From: Lyophyllum atratum
Taxonomy: Eukaryota; Basidiomycota; Agaricomycetes; Agaricales; Lyophyllaceae
Assembly (NCBI GenBank): GCA_014905825.1
Contig: JACGCN010000012.1
Span: forward strand, 186,001-250,000
Length of the DNA: 64,000 bases
Reading direction: 5' to 3'
Shown: positions 22,706-34,363 of the stretch, piece after piece
How positions within the stretch are numbered: the first letter of the stretch is position 1
Layout: each line of letters starts with the position of its first letter
The notes under the pieces: generated by a model
The model's database searches: none
The model's input: the letters and a program-made list of their open reading frames with translations, nothing else
What the model was told of the DNA's origin: nothing
Program-made: the position numbers and the translations under genes

Positions 22706-23083
22706 CCTCTTTCATACATGGTACAAATATCGCTATCGTCATAGCATGGAGCCTGGAGTTTGGTCTACATACTGTGTCCATGAGGTAGCCAAACTATTAA
22801 GTGGAATGTGGGGGTGAGTACTATATAGTGTTTATGAACGCGATCATAAATGCTGTGGAGATCGTTCGGAAGTGAATGGCGAGATGTGCACAGATCCGAA
22901 GATATAGATAGCAGCCAGCCCATATCTGCTTCTCGGAGCAGTGCTCATCCCATATGCAAAGAGTGGCGCTGAGCGAAGGCTCGCCGCCATAGGACTTTGC
23001 GCCATGGCCTCGGGAAGGGATTCACGCGCGTCCTCGCGATTTACTAAACGGGCGGAGGATGCGTTTCACCTTCTTTAGAAGAT
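22706..23083. other. Intergenic, nothing recognised
   Basis: 378 bp downstream of RPA49 without a coding-like frame. This is the left end of a gene-poor island that continues to about 30.1 kb. Confidence 0.4.
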
Positions 23084-23401
23084 CTAAATCGAGTTCGAGT
23101 TGTGAAGAACGGCCGGGAAGGGCATGTAGTGGGCCAACGTACAGGTAAGGCAGGCCGAGAGGGGTTTCGTCAAGCACGGGCAGATGGCGTTGAGGTATCC
23201 GAAACGTGCGGCGCAGACGACTACGGGGCAGTTCGGGGGCTGGAAACAGAAGACGCGACACTCAGAGCACCATATTCTGTGGAAGGCGTCGTCCATTTGG
23301 TGCATGGGGTGGTCGGGGCTACGATCATTGGGACAGCCGCAGCGGATAAGATAGTGGTTCTCCTCCGCGTGTGAGCATTTGCAAAACAGATAGGCAGACA
23401 T
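23084..23401 (-). CDS. Small Cys-rich uncharacterised protein
   Basis: A 105-codon frame with 13 Cys and several His in a regular pattern: FCKCSHAEE, RCGCPND, HPMHQMDDAFHRIWCSECRVFC, CAARFGYLNAICPCL and ACLTCTLAHYMPFP. The MDDAFHRIWC...C phrase and paired CxC/CxxC spacing recall a widespread, unnamed family of small fungal Cys-rich proteins, possibly metal-binding. There is no signal peptide. A second frame (23411-23680, minus) ends ten bases upstream and may be a 5' exon or unrelated. The real exon structure is unresolved. Confidence 0.45.
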   Translation of the reverse strand: MSAYLFCKCSHAEENHYLIRCGCPNDRSPDHPMHQMDDAFHRIWCSECRVFCFQPPNCPVVVCAARFGYLNAICPCLTKPLSACLTCTLAHYMPFPAVLHNSNSI

Positions 23402-26267
23402 CAGTGAGGGTTATTGGTTTGGTTGGGAGGGTTCGACAGAAGGAAGGGGCGCGTCTGGGTCAGAAAAATGGGATTTGACAAGGCAGCATTTATAAACGTA
23501 CGACAGGGCGTCGAGGCGTACTGGCGTTGCATCGATGAACGCTGGTGGTATAATTACCGTGTTCGTCACTAAGGCGGATATTAACTGTAGTGCGCCTGCT
23601 GGCTGCTGCTGTTGCCTCAATCGGAGCGTGTTTGACAATCGATCCTTCAGTGCTTTGGACGGTCGATCCAGAGAAGACAACTCCTTCCGTCTTCCTGCTT
23701 GATGACCGGGATAGTCAGTGATTACACTGATCCCCGAGAGCAGGTTCTGAAACTGAAGCTCGCAAGCCAGCGGGGATTACACTGGTCTCGACGAGTTCGG
23801 AGAGTTGACAATGAGGTCGCCGTCGTGCCGTTGTGATGAAGGCCGTCGAGAAACTCTGGCCAGAGCTTCTTGGGCATGTAATTGTACTAATGGGAAACAT
23901 GATAGTATCAGATGGTGCGCAATGCACGACCAGCTGGACCGAGAGCAAGGCGCGTAGCGTGACAAAAACACGTTACGCGGCAGTCACCCGTCCATTTCCA
24001 CTCGTTTCCACCCCGCGATGCTCTAATGTTCGGACGATGCCAGTCTTTCGCCAGCATCCATCGATATGGACCTGAAGCACATCTGGACCATGGGTCTGCA
24101 CCCTTAAGCGTCGGGACCAACCGTACGCGTGTTCTCTCGACGCGGTTTATACTCGCGACTCGTGATGATTTTCGACTGCCGTGAGTTTGCCGCCTCCCGA
24201 ACTTGTCATTTGAGGAGTCTCATGATTCGTATCCCGGTCCATCGTCGGAAGCTTCTGAGCATAGATGAGGCCGCGGGATATAAACAGATCTAGGCTTGAG
24301 TGTTCAAGTCGAGGCATTGACTTCCTAGGAACGATTGGCTTTGATGAGCCTCTACCCTGGATACCGCCCTACGCCTTCCGTTCGTGCATCTGTTAACGGG
24401 CTCGGCCACTTTACGTGGTTCACTCGATGTCGACGCATGGAGCCACTCAACTCGGCCTGAAATTTTCTATATTGCCTCACGTTAATTCCCGGCCACATTC
24501 ACAGACGCGTCGTCCTGTCTCAACGTCACTTTCTGATGGTGAATCGCCTCCGCGAGAGCGAGTACGCCTCTCACCAGACATGCCTCGCCCCCGAAATGAA
24601 GGACTTCCAACTCGTACGTAAATCCACTAGTATGAAAGGCCGTAAGTATATTAACGACGACACCTTTGCTGCCCTGGATCCAAGAATATTTAGAAGTCCT
24701 TGTATTCTTTTTAGACTTTTGATCGCCTTTAACGGCGAGCGCAGTCGGCCCACACGGCATCCTGGATCAGGTTGTTGCCTTTTGGGTATGGTGAGTGGCG
24801 GACAGAAAATACAACAGAGAGTGATCAACATGTGGAAAACGCACGGCGTACTCGGCGACGTCATCGAGAGGCGTATATTGGTAAGTATGAAAAGTTAAAC
24901 AATTTCTAGTCTCCGGTATATTCCAAGTAGGCTGTCTTTTTACTTACATCTTAGCCTTTATGAACATATCTGCGGCAGATGAGTATGGAGCATTCTCAAG
25001 TAGGTTCGTTCGGACCCGTGCCAGTTATCTGAACGGCATGTTTCCCTTATCGCTACTGATGTCCACGGGCTAACGCGAAATGTGTCCCAGTCCGACCTTC
25101 GGCTAGGTTCTACCTCCATCTCGCGAGAATAGCGGAAAGTTCCAATGTGTAAGTATGCACAGTTTAACTCTTCTCTTACTCCACAGCCCCTCGCCATGTT
25201 GTGGAGATAGTTCCATACGATCTTTTATTTCCCTACTCATGCTCTAACAAAAACCGGAAAGAGTGCAACGCCTCAGGTGCCGGCGTCGCCACCATCATCA
25301 TCTCCACAAACGCCCATGAGATTCATTCCTGGAGTCAATCCTCGCCCTCGTCTGGCACTTATCGTCGGAACCCTAAATTTCAAACCCGGAATCCCGTGCC
25401 TCGAGTCGACGTGGCTCGTTTTTATGCCTTCCTCATGCAGGCCGCCAACTCTCATGGTGCGGACCTCCTTGACATTTCACTACCATCATTGAATGATAAC
25501 GATATCACCGTGTTTAATGTCCTTAATGCAACGATCCATTAACTACTAGGCGATTATCCTCACGACATCTGCGGCGGCCGACCCACAAGGGGCTAATAAC
25601 CAACCCTTTCACCATCCCGGTAGGTATTGCCCTTGAGCGATCCAGGGCTTTATCGCAACAATGCGTTCGTTGCTCAAGCGCGTGGACGGACATATCCGTG
25701 CCCAGCGTAAGGGTTACATGCACCACGTCTTGAGCATCTAACACACGCCGCAAGTTTTGTTTGGAGCCCTCCCTTCTCGCGTTTGTCGAAATACTGTGTA
25801 GTGGAGGGAGGGTGATGATCTTTTAGCACGGGAAGCCAAAAGGATTTTCGTATGTAATGTAGTTAAAGGGCAACCCGGAGGCTGGAAGACGAATACAGAC
25901 ACACCGTCGACGCTTCTTGATATTTCCCTTTTGGCCTTCTGATTGTTGTGTTATCTTCTGTACAGTGTCGACCTTCAGCCGACGGACAGTCCGAACGATG
26001 GAGGTAGCCACCTGCTCACACCGACCCGTACCCAGGCCCGAGGAGCACAGCCCTGCCCAGCAGTTGTCGTTGCTCGAAACCCTAAATACACGGAATGAAG
26101 TGGAGAATAGTGTTTGGCTACATAGAACAGCTCCCTTTCCCCCTCGTTCCCGGGCGTTATATATACGTATTTGTTCCATGGGATAATCAAGGCGGGGACC
26201 TAACAGGATGGGTCGTTCATGTTAGGAACAGCGTGAATTCAAGTAATGGGGATGAGACGCACGTCCT
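23402..26267. other. Gene-poor stretch with scattered frames
   Basis: About 2.9 kb without a gene I can support. Some pieces read like exons, for example a 113-codon plus-strand frame at 25201-25542, but frames overlap in competing phases and no domain is visible. Degraded coding sequence or repeat remnants are possible. Confidence 0.35.
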
Positions 26268-26571
26268 GGGAGGTCGGAGTGGTCGACGCCTTCTCATGAC
26301 GGCCAGGTGGCAGCCTTGAGTATCGCTAGCCTCCCATCGAGGCAGACAAACTTGGACCGCTGCGGTGTGAGCAAGTCATTTCGCGGGATAATCTAGGGAA
26401 GAATCCGCAAGGGTCCATTGGGAGGTCGGAGTGGTCGACGCCTTCTCATGACGGCCAGGTGGCAGCCTTGAGTATCGCTAGCCTCCCATCGAGGCAGACA
26501 AACTTGGACCGCTGCGGTGTGAGCAAGTCATTTCGCGGGATAATCTAGGGAAGAATCCGCAAGGGTCCATT
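26268..26571. repeat. Perfect 152-bp tandem duplication
   Basis: Bases 26268-26419 and 26420-26571 are identical head to tail, starting gggaggtcggagtgg and ending gggtccatt. No difference was found on direct comparison. It contains no long frame. Confidence 0.95.
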
Positions 26572-27963
26572 CATGATTACGGGAGGCGAATCGCAAAACG
26601 GTGTGACATTTTTAATTTATTCGGAGGGTATTTATCAGGTTTGGGGACATGCGGATGAGACGGGAACATGCCATGTGCCGTGTCCGGGTGCAGTAGCGTG
26701 AAGGCTTGAATGAAGCAGTCGAGCATTTGGGGGGGACGAACCACCGGGGCATACGCAGGTTGGGCCGCTCCGGAGCAACAGCGAGCAAGCGCCAGGGAGG
26801 TCACACAATCCATATTTCAACGGACCCCACCATGTTTGGCTGGTCAGCTGCGGTGTATGGGCGATAGACGGTCTAGACTTTACTATTCGGACGGAAGCGC
26901 GCGTGGCTATGCGGGAACCCGCACGGCATCATGTTCAAGTTGCAAGGTGACCTCGGGCAAGCAGGAGAATCCCGAGGCCGCACCTGATATCTCTGTAGTC
27001 AGATGGCTGACATGTACAGACATGGGGGACAGACCGACGATCGTGCATGAATGCACGGGACTACCCGTTAACCTCGCCGTCCTTCGCTCGACGTCCCCGT
27101 TTCGCTTTTTGGCCCGGAACCCCCCTACACTAACGGTGCCATTGACCCAACACAAATCGCCCATGATGTGGTGGAGGTGCAGGATTTGGTGGCGCCAATA
27201 CGGTGTGCGATAGTGGCACAGTTCGTCGAGCGCAGAACGCTAAGTCGGGACCCCTGGATAGCTGAGATAGATCCAGATACAAGATAGTGAGCGCCTCCGC
27301 CGCTGCTTCCCAAAATGTAGGCTCAAATGTGAGAAGGCTCTCATGAGCTCGTCAATGCTTTGCGCCCGGGGGGGAAGACGCTTGTCTCGACGTACGGCCC
27401 CGCCGATGAGCAAACCGGAAGCGACGAAGGCTGCCAGTGCCGTTAATGACTCAAGTCGACCGCTACCGCCTGAGCACCGCCTCCCATCCGAGTATACAAT
27501 TTAATCCTCATCTTCCTGGGTGCCCTGCTTGAACGTCGCCTCCTTGATCGAAGTGTCATGTAGGCGTACCGTGCGCCTTTCGCTGGCTGTTTTTGGCGAG
27601 GGAGATCGTGGTCGGGAAGGAGGAGTGCACTGCCGTAACCATGGCGCAGACAATATTCTTTTTCAATTTTTCCCAATCTTTGACGGCCCTGCCCTGCCGC
27701 TCCCAAACTACGCCAAGTCCCGTCGGAGTCGTCGACGCCACCACCATGGAGCCATCGCTGACTCTAATACAAATACACCAGACACCAGTCGGCGGTGGCT
27801 ATTAGGAGAGGGAGAGGAGCTGCGGGAGCAATGTCTTCTTCCTAACCCGGCAAGAAGAGATTGAACATCGTGTTGGGAGGTGTCCCACTGGTTTTTGGGG
27901 TCCTTCTTAAATTGGATTAATGAGTAAAGTTGCTGCTGAACGATGTACGGCATGTGCGAGACC
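26572..27963. other. Gene-poor stretch
   Basis: About 1.4 kb with competing frames (plus 26710-27213, minus 26577-26813, minus 26907-27164) and no recognised domain. The right end contains part of the coding-like relic described at 27830-28135. Confidence 0.35.
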
Positions 27964-28135
27964 AAGGGGCAGGCAGCGGAGAAGTCCGTGAAATCCACTG
28001 GTACAGGACCCCCCTCGTGAGAATAATTCGAGCCGGCAGCTGCAGGTGGCTGGCCATCACGGCTTCGTTGATCTGATCAATTCCCGAAAACATTGACAGT
28101 GAAGCGTTCAGAGGGATGAGGATGTAGCGAGGCAT
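27830..28135 (-). pseudogene. Broken gene fragment, unknown family
   Basis: Reading leftward from an ATG at 28135, MPRYILIPLNASLSMFSGI and DQINEAVMASHLQLPAR look coding. The sense then continues only in another frame, as GGPVPVDFTDFSAACPL, HMPYIVQQQLYSLIQF and SQHDVQSLLAGLG. The shift falls at a run of six G, inside the left arm of a 63-bp inverted repeat, and no normal-length intron lies there. The right arm carries the VPVDFTDFSAACPL phrase again. Family unknown. It is most simply a frameshifted relic duplicated by inversion. Confidence 0.45.
27964..28026. repeat. Inverted repeat, left arm (63 bp)
   Basis: Starts aaggggcaggcagcgg, ends cgtgagaataa. It is a perfect reverse complement of 28590-28652. 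Confidence 0.92.
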
Positions 28136-28589
28136 ACTAGCAGCTATTTGGCGCTAAACTAAGAGCAAATCTACAGCAGTTACGAATAGAAGTAATTTAG
28201 CTCTACTGTCCTTGGATTACTTCACCCAAGGTGCCAGTCTGTGGTCTGTGGAGCCATATAATAAATTTAATGTATAGTTCAAGTGTGGTCCAGTGCCCAC
28301 CTGCGCAGTTGCATTCCTTTTTAACTTCCTCTTATTTACACATGACTTCCGATGCTTTAGAATGGATAAAGGTTCCCGAGACGGATAAGCTTGGTTTTCC
28401 AGCCACGGAGCTCACAGTCAAATGTCTGGCACTGATCAACCTTCCTTCCATAACTACCGTCTACCTGCTTGGACCTCGGATTATATGCATGAGGACTATA
28501 GGTATTGTTGCTCGGACCAACGCTGCGGTAGGACAGAAAATAAGGAGCAGTATCATGGAGGACGCGATGCAAGATTGAAGACGTTCTCT

Positions 28590-28652
28590 TTATTCTCACG
28601 AGGGGGGTCCTGTACCAGTGGATTTCACGGACTTCTCCGCTGCCTGCCCCTT
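28590..28652. repeat. Inverted repeat, right arm (63 bp)
   Basis: Perfect reverse complement of 27964-28026, with 563 bp between the arms. The bases next to the ccctt end are GTGCGAGAC here and the reverse complement of the same 9-mer, one base further out, beside the left arm. Confidence 0.92.
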
Positions 28653-30152
28653 GTGCGAGACTCACAAGAAATATGAATGCTGGAGCCTGCAAGAGTAGCC
28701 GCGCATCGTAGGAGGGGGGAAGGTCCTTATTTGGTCGAACATGAATTTCTACCTGACGTGGAAGGCAGAAGTTAGCAAAGATTCGGAGTACTTCCAGGCA
28801 GTCTACGCCTCACAATCACATCTGGGGTAACAGGGCCGTGCCGCCTGTCTGAAATCTTAGTTGCCATTACCTATTGTCATCAACTACTCTCAGCTATCAC
28901 GATGTTGAACTGGACGATGTGAAGATACGAGATGTATGCCTCACGCTGCTGCGCAGACGGAAGTTTAATGCTCCAAGATTACCTCGATGAACCGCCACTT
29001 GCTCGTCGCGATCGAATGATGCGTACCATCAATGTAATCTGTGAAGACAGAATAACGCGGTAAGCCAAGAATAATCGACACGGAGCTCTGTCAAGACGGC
29101 GAGAATCAAGACGTCGGCCGGGTAAGTAAGGAGCCACTTGCAAGTGGCCCGGGCGCTCCAATCGATGCCATACACATCGATCCGAGGGGGGCATACATCC
29201 TCATTTAGAATTCCATTTGCAGTCTTGGACAGGTCACAGAAGATTGTGCTCTCCTTGCTTCATACCTGGAGAGGAGCCAATATCGGTTGATGAAGATGGC
29301 GTGTGGACGACTTCGAAGGTCCGGAGAAAGGTAAGTTCACTGAATTGCTATAATGTCGCGCAGCTTTTGAGACCATGAGCGCGGCAGTAATTAAAGCTTT
29401 AGCGTAAAGAACGACGACATAGAACATGGTCAGTTCTGGCAAAGAAGGGACTTGAGGGCGTGGATTGCATGAGTACCGTTGATAACTCGATATTAATTGC
29501 GGCTCGTCCTCGGCTTTGTGACATTACAGCGTGGCGGCTACCACAGGCACGCAACCCCACTGGGGCGGACTATATACACGAGAAAGTCAACGGTGAATGA
29601 AAAAGAGCAGCTGAAGCTGGCAGGTACATGCATACAGGTGGCCCGATGGGCCTGAGATCTGGTTTGACATATTATACTTAGGGCTGGTTCCGACAGTAAA
29701 ATCAAGAAAAAAACCCAAAAAACCTATGGAATCGCTGCTAGGGAGGCGTATTTCGGCGTGAAGCTGTCGAGGCCTACGGATCTATAGCCTTAGACGAAGT
29801 GGATGAAATTTCAAACTGATGCTGTCGATCATCATCTTACTGCTCCACGTGCCGGCAAAGGGGATAGGCAAGCACGGCCAAATAAGACCGTCGTTCCATC
29901 CGTTCGTTCGCTGACGCTGGCGACGACGGCGACGACCTCGACCACGACCGGCGACGACGTGCTATTCCCAGACAGCGACCACGAGGGACTATTGACCACA
30001 ATCTGTGGCTGACATAGCAATCTCAATCGGATATTAGGCAGCCATCAACTGGTTACTTGTCAAGTTTACAAGGTCCTTGTTGCAGCTGTGCGGACACCCA
30101 CCGACGCATTTCTATCATTCTTATGCAGCCGTGCTTCAGTTATTGACAAATT
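28653..30152. other. Intergenic, right end of the gene-poor island
   Basis: About 1.5 kb with no supported gene. A TATA-like string (tatatacacg) occurs near 29570 and a poly-A run near 29705. The last few hundred bases are presumably the promoter of the kinase gene. Confidence 0.4.
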
Positions 30153-33100
30153 ATGGCCAGCACTAGCGCGTTGCCAACATCGAACTCCAATACCAAATCT
30201 TCTCGATTCTCCACCAGTCTGAAGGCTTTCAAATTCTCGACGAAGGATAAGGAATCCAAACCCCCTCCATTACCTCCGAAAGATATCTATTATCTTAGGA
30301 ATAACCGATCTCTTGCGTCGCTTGCACCGGACTCTCTCTCCATCCCTAACTCCCCTCTTTCACCTCATTCACAGCGCTCGCTTCGGCCTTCACCAGACAT
30401 GAACCATTCGTCCATATCACTCGTCTCTTCTGCGGCATCAGCAAGATCCTTCTCCCCTGCAGAACCCATGCCTCCACTCCCTTCGCAGCCTCTGAAGAAA
30501 TCCAAATCAAAGGGCAGTGGGTTCTTCAAGTTCGCAAGACGTAGTCCACGGGTTGTGTCATCAAAGAGTCCGCCTCCGGCGGAGGCCGTACCGCAGCCCC
30601 CCAATGAAGATGATAGTATCTCAATGCCCTGGAACTTCCAGGTGAGTCTCGTTACTCAGTCGTCTTAAAAAATCTGAAGCTCATTATGTATCCAGCACAA
30701 TATACACGTCGATGAAGGGTGCGTGGATACCTACTGCGGACCGAACGCGCAATGTATGTTCATGTGTTGATAACTATTCTCAGATTTACAGGTCTTCCCC
30801 CCTCATGGACAACGTCACTTGCCAAAGCCGGGTTTACCGAGGAGGAAATCGCGGATATCCAAAAGCGGCGAGCAGGGGGGTCTCGCTCACCTGGCTCTCA
30901 ATATCTCTTTACCGATCGTCCTGACTCTCCTGCCTACTCGGCGGCCAATCCCCCGATCCTAACCCATCCGACGCCACGTACGACATCTCTTCCACGGCAG
31001 TACTCTGATGCTTCTATAAGAGGAGGTTCGGAAGGGTCACGATCGCCTCTTCCCTTGCCCAATCCAGCATCAGGCCTTGCGCCAACTCCAGGCCTCCTGA
31101 ATAGAGCACCTCAACGTCAATTCTCTGCCGATCAATCATCCATTCACCGCCATCACCCATCCTCATCGTTACACTCTGTTTCTAATTCGATCTCTAGTTC
31201 GATCGAGTCACATATGACCAGTACCAGTGTTAGCAGTTTCGTACAAGATGCAGCCATGCGATCAATCCGCGCCGTGTCCCCACTTGGTGCAGCAGAAATA
31301 GTCCGACCAAGTACTCCACCTAGACGTACATACCGCATTGCCAACGAGGTACCTATTAACTCCCCTCCCCCCTCCTACACCCACTTCAATGCCGCTCCCA
31401 ATGGGAACGGGAATGGTTACCCTCACGACAGGAAAGGACCATCTTCTTTCGATCATGCATCGAGTGTCGACTCGACGCCGCGGCCGCGTGCCACTGCTAC
31501 ATCGTCGACTAATCCAACGCCGGAAACGACACCCCAGAGATACCAGCGCCCCCGCGCAAGCACAGATACCTCTCACGAACGCACACAGTCAGCAGCATCA
31601 GCATCGTCATCGAGTCTTAATGATTCACCTCCACGTCCACAACCTGTTCCGCGACCACGGGCAGACAGTAGGACGAAACGCTTGACTGCCCTCCCTCCTC
31701 GCCTTTCGCTGCACAAGTCGAAGGATAGCACTGACCTCTCATCATGGGGCGAAGCTTTACTGTCTGGGATAACCACCGCTAGCGCGGACTTAACACCCAA
31801 CTCATCAACCTTCGCCTCAGCACAGGATGCCAAGTTTTCAGCGTCGACCGGTGGCACCAGTAATGGGAGTGTCCCCGCGACGACAAATACGATATATTAT
31901 GCGCGTGTTGAAGCAGAAGCAGCGAAGCGTCCTTCACCCCCAGAGAACAAAACGGTAGACAAGCCAAGAAGACCCCCACCTACGCGGCCGATCCCCCCAA
32001 TAAATGTACATGATTTTGGCAACGTCGAGCCGGTGCCGCGTTCTGCATTCGATTCGGGCGAGGATGGAGATGTACCGCTGTCGTCATATGTGGAGCCAGC
32101 GTCGACCGCTCGATATGACCCCGCTGCCACATCGTGGGAAGATGCTGAGCCTCTTGCGAGCAAGCCGAGTGCTACAGGTCGGTCGGATATCATGTCACCG
32201 CTCTGGTCTGGGCTGGAGGACATGGTATCTGCCGAGCACGCGCCGGAACAGTTCAGCGCAGCACTGAGCGAGACATGCTCACCCACATTACCATTTAGTC
32301 CTGCAGATCGCAAAGGCGGTGAGGATACCGTCAAAGGCCGGCGGCAGGAGCTTGACGAGGGGCTTCTACGAGCGGATGACGAGGGCAGGGACCGCGTGTC
32401 GAATAGGGATTCGAGCAGGAGTAGCACCTCGACTGTCATGGAGGCGACGATTGTGAGGAGCGTGTCGGTTGCGAGGATGGCAGGAGCATATGTTGTTGAC
32501 AAGTCGAAGGTTGCTCGGCGCGCGACGGAGGAGGAGGAGAGGGAGAGAACAGCATATGTTTCCGGTCAACGGTCTCCACCGACTACCGGCTCTAGTGGCG
32601 ATGCAAGACATCCACCTTCGCCTTTAAGCTCGAACTTTGGCAGCGAAGAAGACTCGTCTGGATCGTCGAGTTCGCTATCGCAAGAACATCAGACACCCAC
32701 CACGGATCCCGACTTAGGCTCGTCATTGATGTATTATCTTGATTCAACGGCCTCTCCCGACCCATCCAAGCTGTCCTTCTCCCCAGGTCCACACCATAGA
32801 TTGCTTGTTTCAGCCACAGACACGTTTGGTGGAATTAAAGAATACGAGGACGGATATGAGGACGACGCCCAGTATGAAGAGGAGGAGGAAGAGGAGGAGG
32901 AGATGGTTCCGTCGAATCAGCCGGGACAGCGACCTAGGATCGTCATTAGTGCTGATCCATCTTCCGCAGGCCTAACGCCCGCTGTGTCAACCTCGGGGTT
33001 AACACCGTTATCGCCTTTCCAACGTTACCGCGGCTGGCTCTCAGCAGTCGTTGCGCCTCTCGAAGAATTCATCGACGAGGTCGTCGATCCCCGCGATTTT

Positions 33101-34314
33101 TACCTGGATTTGCAAGAAATCGCCGAAGGAGAGAGCGGCTCTGTGTTTGCTGCCCGGCTCACAGACAGGAATATACACAAGTTGAGGTTGCCGCCTTTAG
33201 TTAAGGCACATGACAACGACGATCTCGTGAATGGGCGTACGACTATCGTGGCGATCAAGAGCGTGGCGATACTTCCATCTGGCTCGCCGAAATTGATTGA
33301 CTTGCAGCGCGAGCTGTCCCTGATGAAGGGTTTATGGCACGACAACGTGCTGTCGATGGACGCCGTGTATGTTGATCTGAAGGAGGATACGTTGTGGATC
33401 CGGATGGAGTTAATGGAACGGAGTCTTGCTGATATTATTGGGCTGGTCGGACAGGGTCTTATACTGCAGGATCGGACGATTGCTAGATTCGCGAGTGATG
33501 TGAGTGGATGTCGAGTAAGTGGCGAGCTATGCTGATTCCTTGTTTTCCTCTTTTAGGTGCTGCAGGCATTGGAATACCTACAAAAGCAACGTATCGCACA
33601 TCGCGACGTCCGTTCTGATAATTTGCTGCTTAACAGTGAAGGAATATTAAAACTTAGTCGGTGTTTCCTGTCGACTATTTTTCGATAAGGCTGACCTTTG
33701 AATTTCTTAGCCGACTTCTCTAATGCTGTGCAGGTCACACAAGAATCACCTATGCGTTCAGATCCTGCTGGGGTTGCTTATTGGCAGGCATGTCCTTTCT
33801 TCTTACCTTGTATACGTTCGTGCCGTTAACTACTGCTTAATCGCTATAGGCTCCCGAAGTACGGTCGTAAGTGCCATCAGTATATCCCATCATCAGAAAC
33901 TGATTCGTAACCCTTTTCTTTTTAGCCCGCCTTACAATGCTCTCAAAGTGGATGTTTGGTCACTAGGAGCTACTGTTTGGGAGATGGCTGAAGCCGAGCC
34001 TCCATTCGCTGATACACAGCAGTTTGGTGACCGGTGGCCGCCATTGAGCAAGCCTCAGCTTTACTCACCCGCGTATCATAATTTTTTGCGTTCATGCTCT
34101 GAACCCCCTTCATCTCGCCCAACTCCTAGTGAACTGATCAAGGTGCGTTTTTTACACCGTTTATTATGTTTGACTCATCCTCAATTTTCCCTAGTCTCCT
34201 TTCATTAACAACGCTTGTGGACGACTAGTCGTCATCCAACTTATTTCTCAATGTATGGCTATCGAGCAGGCCCTCCTGGAAGCAGACGCCAGCTATGGAC
34301 CCCCTTCGGAATGA
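30153..34314 (+). CDS. CRIB-domain PAK/STE20-like kinase, atypical active site
   Basis: Predicted Cdc42/Rac effector kinase of about 1,250 aa. A Pro/Ser-rich N-terminus leads to a CRIB motif near residue 155, ISMPWNFQ joined by an intron to HNIHVDEG and by another to FTGLPPSW, which should bind GTP-loaded Cdc42 or Rac. A very long disordered Ser/Pro-rich region with an acidic run follows, then a C-terminal kinase domain. Motifs: AEGESGSVF (first glycine of the loop is Ala), VAIK, QREL for the C-helix Glu, HRDVRSDN (Arg for the usual Lys), TDFSNA in place of DFG, and QAPEV. The last exons end ASYGPPSE at TGA 34312-34314. One intron (33788-33849) must use a GC donor. Tail to tail with UTP10. 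Catalytic activity is likely but not certain. Confidence 0.85.
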
Positions 34315-34347
34315 TATACCCGCATTAATTTTATCAGCTTACATCGC

Positions 34348-34362
34348 TATCTATCTATCTAT
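34348..34362. repeat. CTAT microsatellite
   Basis: Short run of ctat tetranucleotides in the 49-bp spacer between the two convergent stop codons. Confidence 0.6.
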
Positions 34363-34363
34363 T

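Noticed and set aside
26710..27213. 167-codon plus-strand frame in the gene-poor island
   Set aside because: Composition is irregular, no motif, and competing frames on the other strand. Not supported as a gene.
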